The notes beneath the pieces were generated by a model. The model did no database searches and was not told the origin of the DNA. It worked only from the letters and a program-made list of their open reading frames with translations. Source: Metabacillus arenae (GTDB lineage Bacteria; Bacillota; Bacilli; Bacillales; Bacillaceae). From it: a stretch of DNA of 64,000 nucleotides. The stretch spans positions 62,001-126,000 of the forward strand of contig NZ_JACXAI010000014.1 in assembly GCF_014773385.1 (NCBI RefSeq), in the 5' to 3' direction. A program made the position numbers and the translations under genes. Below are positions 46,487-54,911 of the stretch, one piece after another (the stretch's first letter is position 1; each line of letters begins with the position of its first letter).

Positions 46487-47269
46487 ATGTCGTTTATACG
46501 ATGGAATAAGATAGGGCAAGACGGAACGATTGCACAGATCGTATTGGATCGCCCGGAAGCACGAAATGCTTTTACAACAGAAATAGCCGAACAGCTCTTA
46601 GATATTTTTCGAAATATAGCAGAAAGTGATGTGCGTGTTGTTCTTCTTACTTCTTCTAATCCAAAGGCATTTTGTTCCGGTGCCGATCTAAAGGAACGAA
46701 ATGGAATGACGGAAACGGAATGGCGCAATCAACATAAATTGTTTGAGAATATGTTCAACGCGATTGCCGATATGCCGCAACCCGTAATTGCGGTTGTAGA
46801 TGGCTTTGCTTTGGCCGGAGGATTTGAAATGGTGTTGAATTGCGACATGATAGTAGCTGCAAGAACAGCCATCTTTGGTCTTCCGGAAGTGACTCGCGGA
46901 ATTATGCCTGGTTGCGGGGGATCAAGACTTCTTCCTAAACGTATTGGGGTTCATCGGGCAAAAGAGTGGCTCTGCACGGGAAAATTCGTTACAGCAGAGG
47001 AGGCCGATCGGGCTGGACTGCTCAATCGGTTAACAGGAGCTTCGGATTTGTATACCCAGGCATTAGAACTTGCGGAAATTATCGCCGGAAATGCTCCTAT
47101 AGCCGTTCGAAGCTGTAAATCATCGGTTGATCAGCTGTTTGGCATGAATGATAAAGAGGCGAGAGGACAAGAAATTGTTTATTACAATCGCTGTGTGGAT
47201 ACGGAAGATCGTTTAGAAGGAGTTCGTGCTTTTGTAGAAAAACGTCCTCCTAGTTTTGTTGGTAGATAA
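46487..47269 (+). CDS. Enoyl-CoA hydratase/isomerase family protein
   Basis: 260 residues, crotonase fold. Catalytic glutamates Glu114 (LAGGFEMVLN) and Glu134 (GLPEVTRGIMPGCGG) are both present with the 20-residue spacing of true hydratases; oxyanion loop AFCSGADLKE. The form resembles AUH-type methylglutaconyl-CoA hydratases, though distinction from other crotonases is not possible by eye. ATG 46487 lies behind AAAGGAG; the earlier GTG at 46478 overlaps the ribosome site. First gene of the sigma-54 operon; proposed to hydrate a 3-methylglutaconyl-type enoyl-CoA. Confidence 0.92.
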   Translation: MSFIRWNKIGQDGTIAQIVLDRPEARNAFTTEIAEQLLDIFRNIAESDVRVVLLTSSNPKAFCSGADLKERNGMTETEWRNQHKLFENMFNAIADMPQPVIAVVDGFALAGGFEMVLNCDMIVAARTAIFGLPEVTRGIMPGCGGSRLLPKRIGVHRAKEWLCTGKFVTAEEADRAGLLNRLTGASDLYTQALELAEIIAGNAPIAVRSCKSSVDQLFGMNDKEARGQEIVYYNRCVDTEDRLEGVRAFVEKRPPSFVGR

Positions 47270-47531
47270 GGAGATCGCATTGCTTTTAGAACAAGCTTAC
47301 CAATTGAAATGATTAATCGAATCACGCAAAAGCTAATGAGATGCTAACCGAAGCCTTCAAGATCCTTCAAGGCTTGTAGATGGACAAGCAAGTCCATCGG
47401 ATTAACGAAGAAATTTAGTAAACCGAAGTCTACATGTAAAAATATGTGAAACAATTTTTTGCAAAATTCTTAAACTATTAATCAATTGAGATTGAAACAA
47501 TAGGAAACTATTTAATTGAACAGGGGGAAGA

Positions 47532-48692
47532 ATGATGATGGATAATACTTTTCATGAAGAATTAAGACATAGTGTGCGTGCGGTTTGCCAGGACTATCCG
47601 GATTCCTATTGGCGTGAATTGGACGCTAAGCGTGAGTATCCGGAGGAATTTGTCAACGTAATAACGAAAGCAGGCTTTCTATCCGCTCTTATTCCAGAAC
47701 AATATGGCGGCTCAGAACTGGGGATTACTGAGGCTTCGATTATCTTGGAGGAAATTAATCGTTCCGGCGGGAATTCAGGGGCCTGTCATGCGCAAATGTA
47801 CACCATGGGTACACTGCTTCGGCATGGTTCCGATGTGCAGAAGCGAACCTATTTGCCAAAGATTGCAGACGGTTCTCTTCGACTGCAAGCGTTTGGGGTA
47901 ACGGAACCGAACACGGGAAGCGATACGACGCAATTGAAAACAACAGCCGTTCGCAATGGGGATAAGTATATCGTCAATGGTCAAAAGGTATTCATCTCCC
48001 GGGCGGAATATTCCGATCTGATGCTTCTGCTTGTACGTACGACACCGCTTGACCAAGTGAAAAAGAAAACGGAAGGATTGTCCGTATTGCTGGTTGACCT
48101 TCGTGAGGCTATAGGAAAAGGCTTGACGATAAAGCCGATCCGTACCATGATGAACCATGCCACAACAGAGCTGTTCATTGAAGATTTGGAGGTTCCGGCT
48201 GAAAACTTGATTGGTGAAGAAGGAAAAGGATTTTCTTATATCTTGGATGGTATGAATGCCGAGCGGATTTTGATTGCTGCTGAATGTATTGGGGATGGCC
48301 GTTGGTTTATTGAAAGGGCAGTCAATTATGCGAAAGAGCGGACCGTTTTCAAAAGGCCTATCGGGCAAAATCAGGGAATTCAATTTCCGATTGCCAAAGC
48401 ACATATCAACCTTGAAGCAGCTGATTTAATGCGTTTTCGTGCAGCAGAGCTGTTTGATTCAGGAAAGAAATGCGGCGCGGAGGCAAATATGGCAAAGCTG
48501 CTTGCAGCGGATGCTTCTTGGGAATCGGCTAATGCGGCACTTCAAACCCATGGCGGCTTTGGATTTGCCGAGGAGTACGATGTCGAGCGGAAATTTAAAG
48601 AAACCAGGTTATATCAGGTAGCTCCGATTTCTACCAATATGATCTTGTCCTATATAGGAGAGCACGTGCTGGGAATGCCGAGATCTTATTAA
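47532..48692 (+). CDS. Acyl-CoA dehydrogenase, branched-substrate type by active site
   Basis: 386 residues, FAD enzyme. Landmarks: AFGVTEPNTGSDTTQLKTTA (FAD/substrate loop), NGQKVFISRAEYSDLML, and FKRPIGQNQGIQFPIA. At the place where straight-chain enzymes carry the catalytic Glu (YEGT) it has LYQVAP, without Glu. Instead Glu244 in GMNAERILIAAE fits the helix-G glutamate used by isovaleryl-CoA and long-chain dehydrogenases. This supports a substrate branched at C3. Needs ETF, not encoded here. SD AGGGGGAAG; one of three consecutive ATGs is the start. Separated 262 nt from the hydratase, no own sigma-54 site seen. Confidence 0.93.
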   Translation: MMMDNTFHEELRHSVRAVCQDYPDSYWRELDAKREYPEEFVNVITKAGFLSALIPEQYGGSELGITEASIILEEINRSGGNSGACHAQMYTMGTLLRHGSDVQKRTYLPKIADGSLRLQAFGVTEPNTGSDTTQLKTTAVRNGDKYIVNGQKVFISRAEYSDLMLLLVRTTPLDQVKKKTEGLSVLLVDLREAIGKGLTIKPIRTMMNHATTELFIEDLEVPAENLIGEEGKGFSYILDGMNAERILIAAECIGDGRWFIERAVNYAKERTVFKRPIGQNQGIQFPIAKAHINLEAADLMRFRAAELFDSGKKCGAEANMAKLLAADASWESANAALQTHGGFGFAEEYDVERKFKETRLYQVAPISTNMILSYIGEHVLGMPRSY

Positions 48693-48708
48693 TTAGGGGG
48701 AGTATCCT

Positions 48709-49569
48709 ATGCTTTTTCCAAAGCAAATTGAACTAATCGAGGTAGGACCGCGTGACGGCTTACAGAATGAGCCCGTTCTGGTTCCTACGGAAAAAAAGAA
48801 AGAGCTGATCCAAAAGCTGGCGAGGTTAGGCTTTGCACGAATGGAAACAACCTCTTTTGTTCATCCGAAGTGGGTGCCGCAGATGGCCGATGCCAATGAA
48901 ATAGTAAACTACTGTAATCAATTAGGAATTACCTACATTGCCTTGACGCCGAACATGAAAGCTTTGAAACGAGCCATTGAAGCGAAAGTACCGCAAATCG
49001 CCGTGTTTATTGGGGCCAGCTCCGCTTTTAATAAGAAGAATATTAATAAAACGACCGAGGAATCGTTGGATGAATGCAATCCAATGTTTGCCAAAGCAAA
49101 GGAAAATGGCATTTTTATTCGTGCCTATATATCCATGTCATTCTCATGTCCTTATCAAGGGGAAGTGAGTTTCAATGAGGTGCTAGGGGTTTGTGAACGA
49201 TTTGTAAAGCTCGGTGCGGATGAAATTGTGATTGGAGACACCAACGGACAGGCGGATCCTAAAATGGTGTATGAACGTTTTTTAAGATTGAGGGAGTTAT
49301 TTCCAAATACAGTTTTTACAGGACATTTCCATGACACCAAAAAGATGGCTTTAGCAAATGTTCTGGCAGCCATGCAGGCTGGAATCGCCAAGTTCGACAG
49401 TGCTGTGGGTGGGCTTGGCGGCTGTCCGTATTCACCGGGTGCTACGGGGAATGTCGCTACGGAAGAATTGGCACAAATGCTATCAAGCATGGGTTGCGAA
49501 ATAGGAATTGATGTTCAAGGATTGCAAGAAGTCAGCCACTTTGCCAAATCCCTTTCCAGCCGAGATTAA
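48709..49569 (+). CDS. Hydroxymethylglutaryl-CoA lyase
   Basis: 286 residues, DRE-TIM metallolyase: HMG-CoA to acetyl-CoA and acetoacetate. Motifs: ELIEVGPRDGLQNEP (catalytic Arg/Asp), METTSFVHPKWVPQMADANE, GHFHDTKKMALAN metal histidines, and the signature GGLGGCPYSPGATGNVATEE with catalytic Cys239. Length and motifs agree with YngG-type lyases. 16 nt after the dehydrogenase with GGGGGAG between, so co-transcribed. It fixes the pathway end product. Confidence 0.95.
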   Translation: MLFPKQIELIEVGPRDGLQNEPVLVPTEKKKELIQKLARLGFARMETTSFVHPKWVPQMADANEIVNYCNQLGITYIALTPNMKALKRAIEAKVPQIAVFIGASSAFNKKNINKTTEESLDECNPMFAKAKENGIFIRAYISMSFSCPYQGEVSFNEVLGVCERFVKLGADEIVIGDTNGQADPKMVYERFLRLRELFPNTVFTGHFHDTKKMALANVLAAMQAGIAKFDSAVGGLGGCPYSPGATGNVATEELAQMLSSMGCEIGIDVQGLQEVSHFAKSLSSRD

Positions 49570-49695
49570 GTTAATTAATTCCGCATGAGGCTGTTGATTT
49601 CAAAAATAGTTGTTTAATTTCAAATAAGGACGTTTAAAAATGAGAATAAATTGTTTATAACAGTTAAGGATTATCGGTGATTAGGGGAATGTGTA

Positions 49696-49908
49696 ATGAT
49701 TTTTATAGATATAGGTGAATTAGGTGATAGAATTAACCAACTGAAAAAAGAATTGAACCATATTGCTGAAGAAACGGGGTTAAATAGTCTTGACACCATT
49801 TTTTACAGTCAGAAATTAGACCAACTCATCACGATTTATCAAAAACTTTCTATTAAAAATGAAAATAAAAACATGTTATTGAATGACAATAAATCATATA
49901 AAAATTAA
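49696..49908 (+). CDS. Spo0E-like aspartyl-phosphate phosphatase
   Basis: 70 residues. Two helices with the family motif SQKLDQLI (SxxLDxLI) at ~36-43 in the second helix, preceded by IGELGDRINQLKKELNHIAE. Members dephosphorylate Spo0A~P and delay sporulation. SD AGGGGA before ATG 49696. It lies within the catabolic island between the lyase and the Fe-S reductase genes, an unusual place that could link the pathway to the sporulation decision, or be chance. Confidence 0.8.
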   Translation: MIFIDIGELGDRINQLKKELNHIAEETGLNSLDTIFYSQKLDQLITIYQKLSIKNENKNMLLNDNKSYKN

Positions 49909-50146
49909 CATAGTAAACAATTTTATTATCAGATTTTTTGTATTTATCTCCTTGTTACTACCCGAAATTAAACAACTAATTTTTTATTTAATCAAAAATT
50001 TTGAAAGGTATAATGCGAGTTTGACACTTGAAAAATAAATGTCTTTTTATTTCTGGACATTTCGTTTTATCGCTGAATCATGAAGTGTTCTTATAATTTT
50101 GTTAATGGTGTAATTGATTATTTTAAAAAAAGCGAGGGTCACAACC

Positions 50147-52213
50147 ATGTTGGTATTACTCAATTTTATCGCCTTTCTAACTGTTACTGGATATGCCTTA
50201 TATTTGTTTACCCATATCGTTTACAGCCGATATTTATTTGTAAAGCTTGGCAAGAAGGAAGCCTTAGCACCGAACCTTAAAGAGCGATTGAATGCTGTAC
50301 TAATCAATGTGTTCGGTCAGCGAAAGCTGTTTAAGGACAAGAAAAGCGGTTTTATGCATTTAATTTTATTTTACGGTTTTATAATTATCCAAATCGGACT
50401 CATAGAAATTATTATCAAGGGATTTATTAAGGGTTATGAATTTCCTTTTGGTGACGCGCACAAATATTTCACTCTTTTGCAGGAGTGGACCACCTTCCTC
50501 ATGTTGTGCGCTGTGCTGTATGCTTCTTATCGCCGTTATATTGAAAAGCTGAAGCGGTTACAATCCAAGCGAGATGTCAAAGCTGCCTTTGTTTATATCG
50601 CTCTGACCACGTTAACTTTATCCATCCTGCTTGCGTTGGGCTTCGAAACATTGATGCTCGGGCACAAACCGGATTTCGTCTATGCTCCTTTCTCCGGAGT
50701 GATTGCAGTGATATTCTCCGGCATCGGAACGACGGCAGGAACCGTATTGTTCTATGTATTTTGGTGGGTACACATGGTGACCGTATTAGCATTCATGGTA
50801 TTCGTACCGCAGTCAAAGCAAGCGCACGAGCTATTCGCTCTATTCAATGTCTTTTTCAAGAAAGTCGGACCTGTAGGAAAATTAAGAAAGATTGATTTCG
50901 AGGACGAAGAAGTCGAGGAATACGGTGTCGGAAAAATAGAGGATTTTACCCAGCAGCAGTTGATCGATCTATATGCATGTGTAGAATGCGGACGATGCAC
51001 GAACATGTGTCCAGCTACAGGCACGGGGAAGACATTGTCTCCGATGGATCTCATCGTTAAGATGAGGGATCACTTGACGGAAAAAGGAGCCGCGGTCACT
51101 TCCCGGTCGCCTTGGATGCCTGATTTTGCCTTTAAGAAAGCAAAAGCGAATCAATGGGCGCTTCAGGCGGCATCACCTGAGTTGGCAGCCACCATAGAAA
51201 CTCCAAACTTGATTGGCGATGTGATCACTGAAGAGGAATTATGGGCTTGTACGACATGCCGGAATTGTGAAGATCAGTGTCCGGTGGCTAACGAACATGT
51301 GGACAAAATCATTGATATGAGGCGTTATTTAATCATGACTGAAGGCAACATGCCTCACGAAGCTACCCGTTATTTTCAAAACATTGAGCGCCAAAGCAAC
51401 CCATGGGGAATGAACCGGAAAGAACGCATCAAATGGCGTGAAGAGCGGGACGATATCGAGGTGCCAACGGTTACTGAAGTGGAAGAATTCGAATACTTGT
51501 TCTGGGTTGGATCGATGGGTTCGTTTGATAAGCGAAGTCAAAAGATCGCGCAATCTTTTGCCAAAATTATGAATCTTGCAGGCGTGAAGTTTGCTATCTT
51601 AGGTAACGATGAGCGTAACTCGGGAGATACGGCGCGCCGGATGGGGAATGAGTTCCTGTTCCAGCAGTTAGCCCAAGAGAATATCGCCAATTTCCAAGCC
51701 TGCGAAGTAAATAAGATTGTAACGATTGATCCGCATGCCTACAACACGTTTAAAAATGAGTATCCGGAATTCGGTTTGGAGGCAGAAGTTTACCACCATA
51801 CTGAAATCATTTATCAATTGATTCAAGAGGGGCGAATCATACCGAGAAAAGAAGTCAAGGAAGCGATAGCTTATCACGATTCTTGTTATCTGGGACGATA
51901 TAATGGAATATTTGACATTCCACGTCAAATTCTTAAGGCTATTCCTGGAGTACTAGTCCTTGAAATGGAACGCAACCGCGAAGATGCAATGTGCTGCGGT
52001 GCCGGAGGTGGTATGATGTGGATGGAAGAAACCCAAGGGAAGCGCGTGAATGTAGAGCGTACAGAACAAGCTCTCCGTTTGAAACCGTCAACGATTGGAA
52101 GCAACTGTCCATATTGCTTAACCATGCTGGGCGATGGAACAAAAGCAAAAGAAGTGGAAGAGGAAGTCAAAACACTGGATATCGCCGAAATTGTAGAAAA
52201 ATCCCTTATGTGA
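50147..52213 (+). CDS. FadF-like membrane Fe-S oxidoreductase (ETF:quinone type)
   Basis: 688 residues. N-terminal membrane part with about five helices (1-~225), then two ferredoxin-type motifs CVECGRCTNMCP (from Cys278) and CTTCRNCEDQCP (from Cys368), then two CCG-type modules (HDSCYLGRYNGIFDIP; MCCGAGGGMMWME with Cys616-Cys617; SNCPYC). It resembles B. subtilis FadF and heterodisulfide-reductase-like proteins thought to pass electrons from ETF to menaquinone. ATG 50147 chosen because GCGAGGG precedes it. Serves as electron outlet for the acyl-CoA dehydrogenase. Confidence 0.9.
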   Translation: MLVLLNFIAFLTVTGYALYLFTHIVYSRYLFVKLGKKEALAPNLKERLNAVLINVFGQRKLFKDKKSGFMHLILFYGFIIIQIGLIEIIIKGFIKGYEFPFGDAHKYFTLLQEWTTFLMLCAVLYASYRRYIEKLKRLQSKRDVKAAFVYIALTTLTLSILLALGFETLMLGHKPDFVYAPFSGVIAVIFSGIGTTAGTVLFYVFWWVHMVTVLAFMVFVPQSKQAHELFALFNVFFKKVGPVGKLRKIDFEDEEVEEYGVGKIEDFTQQQLIDLYACVECGRCTNMCPATGTGKTLSPMDLIVKMRDHLTEKGAAVTSRSPWMPDFAFKKAKANQWALQAASPELAATIETPNLIGDVITEEELWACTTCRNCEDQCPVANEHVDKIIDMRRYLIMTEGNMPHEATRYFQNIERQSNPWGMNRKERIKWREERDDIEVPTVTEVEEFEYLFWVGSMGSFDKRSQKIAQSFAKIMNLAGVKFAILGNDERNSGDTARRMGNEFLFQQLAQENIANFQACEVNKIVTIDPHAYNTFKNEYPEFGLEAEVYHHTEIIYQLIQEGRIIPRKEVKEAIAYHDSCYLGRYNGIFDIPRQILKAIPGVLVLEMERNREDAMCCGAGGGMMWMEETQGKRVNVERTEQALRLKPSTIGSNCPYCLTMLGDGTKAKEVEEEVKTLDIAEIVEKSLM

Positions 52214-52311
52214 AATCTAGTATTCCTATGGGTGGGAGGAAAACAAGTCTATAGCAGCAAGACTATTATTTTTTTAAAAAGTCTATTATTTTAGAATTTC
52301 ATGTCATTTAA

Positions 52312-52346
52312 TGCTCAGTATATGTATAGCTGAGCTTTTGTTTTTT
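52312..52346 (+). terminator. Terminator after the FadF-like gene
   Basis: GCTCAG TATATGTATA GCTGAGC followed by TTTTGTTTTTT. Nothing else is recognised in 52214-52559. Confidence 0.75.
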
Positions 52347-52559
52347 CATATGATGTTTGTTTTCTTTTTTTATTAAGTTATTTAAGATTGAATTGAAAGC
52401 GGTTACCTTATAAAATTAAGAAAAAGCTCCTTTCTTGCGTTGCGGGGAAAGGAAGGGGAATTTATGTTCATCAATGGTTGGGTAAGCATCTTTCAGAATC
52501 GACAATCTATTAAACATAATTCCGATTAAAGGGTAAAAGTCTATTTGGAGGTGTCCGGA

Positions 52560-54644
52560 TTGAAAAGGAAGATAAGTAAGGAAATTGCTGTGAAAACTTC
52601 TTTTCGAATAAAGGAGAATCAACATGTAACAGAAATCGTGCCATTATTTGAACATTCTAGCCTGGATGGTCTTCCTGTATATAGTATTCATGATCAGATA
52701 ATTGGTATTTTGGCCAGGGACACCGTAATGAGTGCAATTTCGAAAGGTGTAAATGAAATTTCACAATTATTATTGAACCAAGATTATCTCTTAGTTTCTG
52801 AGACGGATGACATCTATACATTAATTAATAATAAAAAAGCTTATTATTTAGTTCAAAATAAATATAAATCAATAGTTGGAATCATCAGCGAAACACAATT
52901 AAAAGATGCCTATATCAATATGCTCCAATGTCGCTTGAAGGAATTGGAGGCTGTTTTCGAACATGCCCCAGTTGGAATTGTATCTATTGATAAAAATGGA
53001 ATATATACATCTCATAATCCGGCAGCAGAAAAGATAACAGGCGTAAAAAAAGAAGATGCTATCGGTCGCTTCGTAACGGATGTGGTTGTTTTTAATGGGG
53101 TGCTGGAAGTCCTGCGGACAGGAGAAGCACAGGTCGCCAAAAAGTATGAGGTTGGAAATAGAAAAAGCATTGCAACGCGAACACCCATTATGGAAGGGAA
53201 AGACATTAACGGCGTCGTCTCCATTTTTCAGGATATTTCGGAGCTTGAGAATATATCGGATGAACTAGACTCTGTTCGCAAACTAAACCAGCAATTGGAA
53301 GCCATTATTAGTGCTTCCTATGATGGAATTATCATTACCGATTGCAATGGGGAAATTATTCGCTATAACCAAGCGATAGAAACGCTCTTTGTATCGGAAT
53401 CTGACAAACTATCACATACAAATATATTTAACATTTTCCCTTCATTTAAATCAGATATCACTAAGAAAGTTTTGAAAGAAAGAAAATCTATCACTATATC
53501 GCATGTTATGGAATCAGGGGTCAACTTAATTATTACAGTAAATCCTGTTCATAGTAAGGAAAATATAGATTATATTGTAGTCAATGTAAGAAATATTACT
53601 GACTTAATTCAGTTAAAAAAGGAAGTAGAAGAAAATAAATTACTGACTGAGCGTTATAAAGAAGAATTATCCCACTATCGAACGGAATTGAAATCTCGGA
53701 TCAATTTTATAGGTGAATCTTCGAAAATGAAACATGTTTTGCATTTAGTCAAAAAAGTATCTTCGTTTGAATCTACTACTTTAATATTAGGAGAATCCGG
53801 AACGGGAAAAGAAGAAATTGCAAGGCTCATACACCTTAATAGTTCACGGAGTGAAGGTCCGTTAATTACGATAAACTGTGGAGCGATTCCCGAGACCCTG
53901 CTCGAATCTGAACTATTTGGTTACGTAAGCGGGGCTTTTACTGGGGCCGGCCAAAAAGGAAAACCGGGTATGTTTGAATTGGCAGATAAAGGAACACTCT
54001 TTCTGGATGAAGTTGGAGATCTTCCCTTTCCATTACAAGTGAAGCTTTTAAGGGTTATTCAAGAAAAGGAAGTGACGCGAATCGGAGGAATCAAACCGAC
54101 TAAAGTGGATGTCCGAATTCTTGCTGCAACCAATATGCAATTAGAAGAAAAAGTAAAAAGCGGAAAATTTCGCGAGGATCTATTTTTCCGTTTAAATGTG
54201 ATCCCGATAATGATACCCCCGCTTCGCGAACGAATGGAAGATCTCATCCCATTAATCGAGATGTTCCTTAATGAATTCAATCAGTTTTACGGGCTGTCAA
54301 AAAAATTCACTCCAGATTCCTATGAAATGCTGTTGAAGTATAAGTGGCCAGGGAACGTCCGTGAATTGAAAAATGTTATCGAGCGGTGTTTTGTACTATC
54401 CGAAGATGATGCCATTAATTTAAAAGAAATTAATTTTCAATTATTTGTTCCGCAGGAAGTACCTAAGGTACAAAGTATGATGGACGATGAAGAAATTCGC
54501 CCCCTTAAGAAAGCGGTTATGGAGTTTGAGAAAAAACTAATAGGGAAGGCTATAGAGAAGTACGGGAATACTTATAGAGCTGCTGAAATTTTACATGTAG
54601 ACCAATCTACCATTGTTCGAAAGTTACAAAAACTAAAAACGTAA
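52560..54644 (+). CDS. Sigma-54-dependent enhancer-binding activator (CBS-PAS-PAS-AAA+-Fis)
   Basis: 694 residues. Residues ~1-125 look like a CBS pair (TSFRIKENQHVTEIVPLFEH; IVGIISETQLKDA); PAS1 ~130-230 (VFEHAPVGIVSIDKNGIYTS); PAS2 ~245-355 (IISASYDGIIITDCNGEIIR); a coiled linker; AAA+ ~380-620 with Walker A GESGTGKEE (from Gly411), GAFTGA at 458-463 (sigma-54 contact) and LFLDEVGDLP; C-terminal Fis-type HTH (YGNTYRAAEILHVDQSTIVR). TTG 52560 lies behind GGAGGTG. It most likely activates the three -24/-12 promoters at 46361, 54848 and 57739, sensing a CoA-pathway ligand through CBS or PAS domains (inference). Confidence 0.95.
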   Translation: MKRKISKEIAVKTSFRIKENQHVTEIVPLFEHSSLDGLPVYSIHDQIIGILARDTVMSAISKGVNEISQLLLNQDYLLVSETDDIYTLINNKKAYYLVQNKYKSIVGIISETQLKDAYINMLQCRLKELEAVFEHAPVGIVSIDKNGIYTSHNPAAEKITGVKKEDAIGRFVTDVVVFNGVLEVLRTGEAQVAKKYEVGNRKSIATRTPIMEGKDINGVVSIFQDISELENISDELDSVRKLNQQLEAIISASYDGIIITDCNGEIIRYNQAIETLFVSESDKLSHTNIFNIFPSFKSDITKKVLKERKSITISHVMESGVNLIITVNPVHSKENIDYIVVNVRNITDLIQLKKEVEENKLLTERYKEELSHYRTELKSRINFIGESSKMKHVLHLVKKVSSFESTTLILGESGTGKEEIARLIHLNSSRSEGPLITINCGAIPETLLESELFGYVSGAFTGAGQKGKPGMFELADKGTLFLDEVGDLPFPLQVKLLRVIQEKEVTRIGGIKPTKVDVRILAATNMQLEEKVKSGKFREDLFFRLNVIPIMIPPLRERMEDLIPLIEMFLNEFNQFYGLSKKFTPDSYEMLLKYKWPGNVRELKNVIERCFVLSEDDAINLKEINFQLFVPQEVPKVQSMMDDEEIRPLKKAVMEFEKKLIGKAIEKYGNTYRAAEILHVDQSTIVRKLQKLKT

Positions 54645-54712
54645 ATTATTGGTAAGACATCCTTCTTAATGATTTCCGTTCAATTTAAAGATAAAAACTA
54701 GGAAAAAGCCTT

Positions 54713-54737
54713 TTGCAAATAGCAAAAGGCTTTTGTC
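54713..54737 (+). terminator. Terminator of the activator gene
   Basis: AAAAGCCTTTTGC AAATA GCAAAAGGCTTTT followed by GTCATTATT. Confidence 0.85.
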
Positions 54738-54847
54738 ATTATTCAGGTATTTACCTCTCAACAATGTATAACCACATCAAAAATGGAAATTTGCATTTTT
54801 AATGAGAAAAGTAATCTATTTAATGCAGTGAAATAAACCTTTTCAGT

Positions 54848-54864
54848 TTGGCATAGTTTTTGCA
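54848..54864 (+). promoter_or_regulatory. Sigma-54 promoter of the ligase-like/thiolase operon
   Basis: TTGGCATAGTTTTTGCA: GG (54850-51) and GC (54862-63) separated by 10 nt. ~48 nt before the gene start. Confidence 0.8.
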
Positions 54865-54911
54865 AATAGTATTATATAAATTTTAATTTTGATTAGAAGG
54901 TGGTGATAATT

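Noticed and set aside
47775-48404. 209-codon frame antisense to the acyl-CoA dehydrogenase
   Set aside because: Long only because of codon bias in the sense gene; no start signal and no recognisable features.
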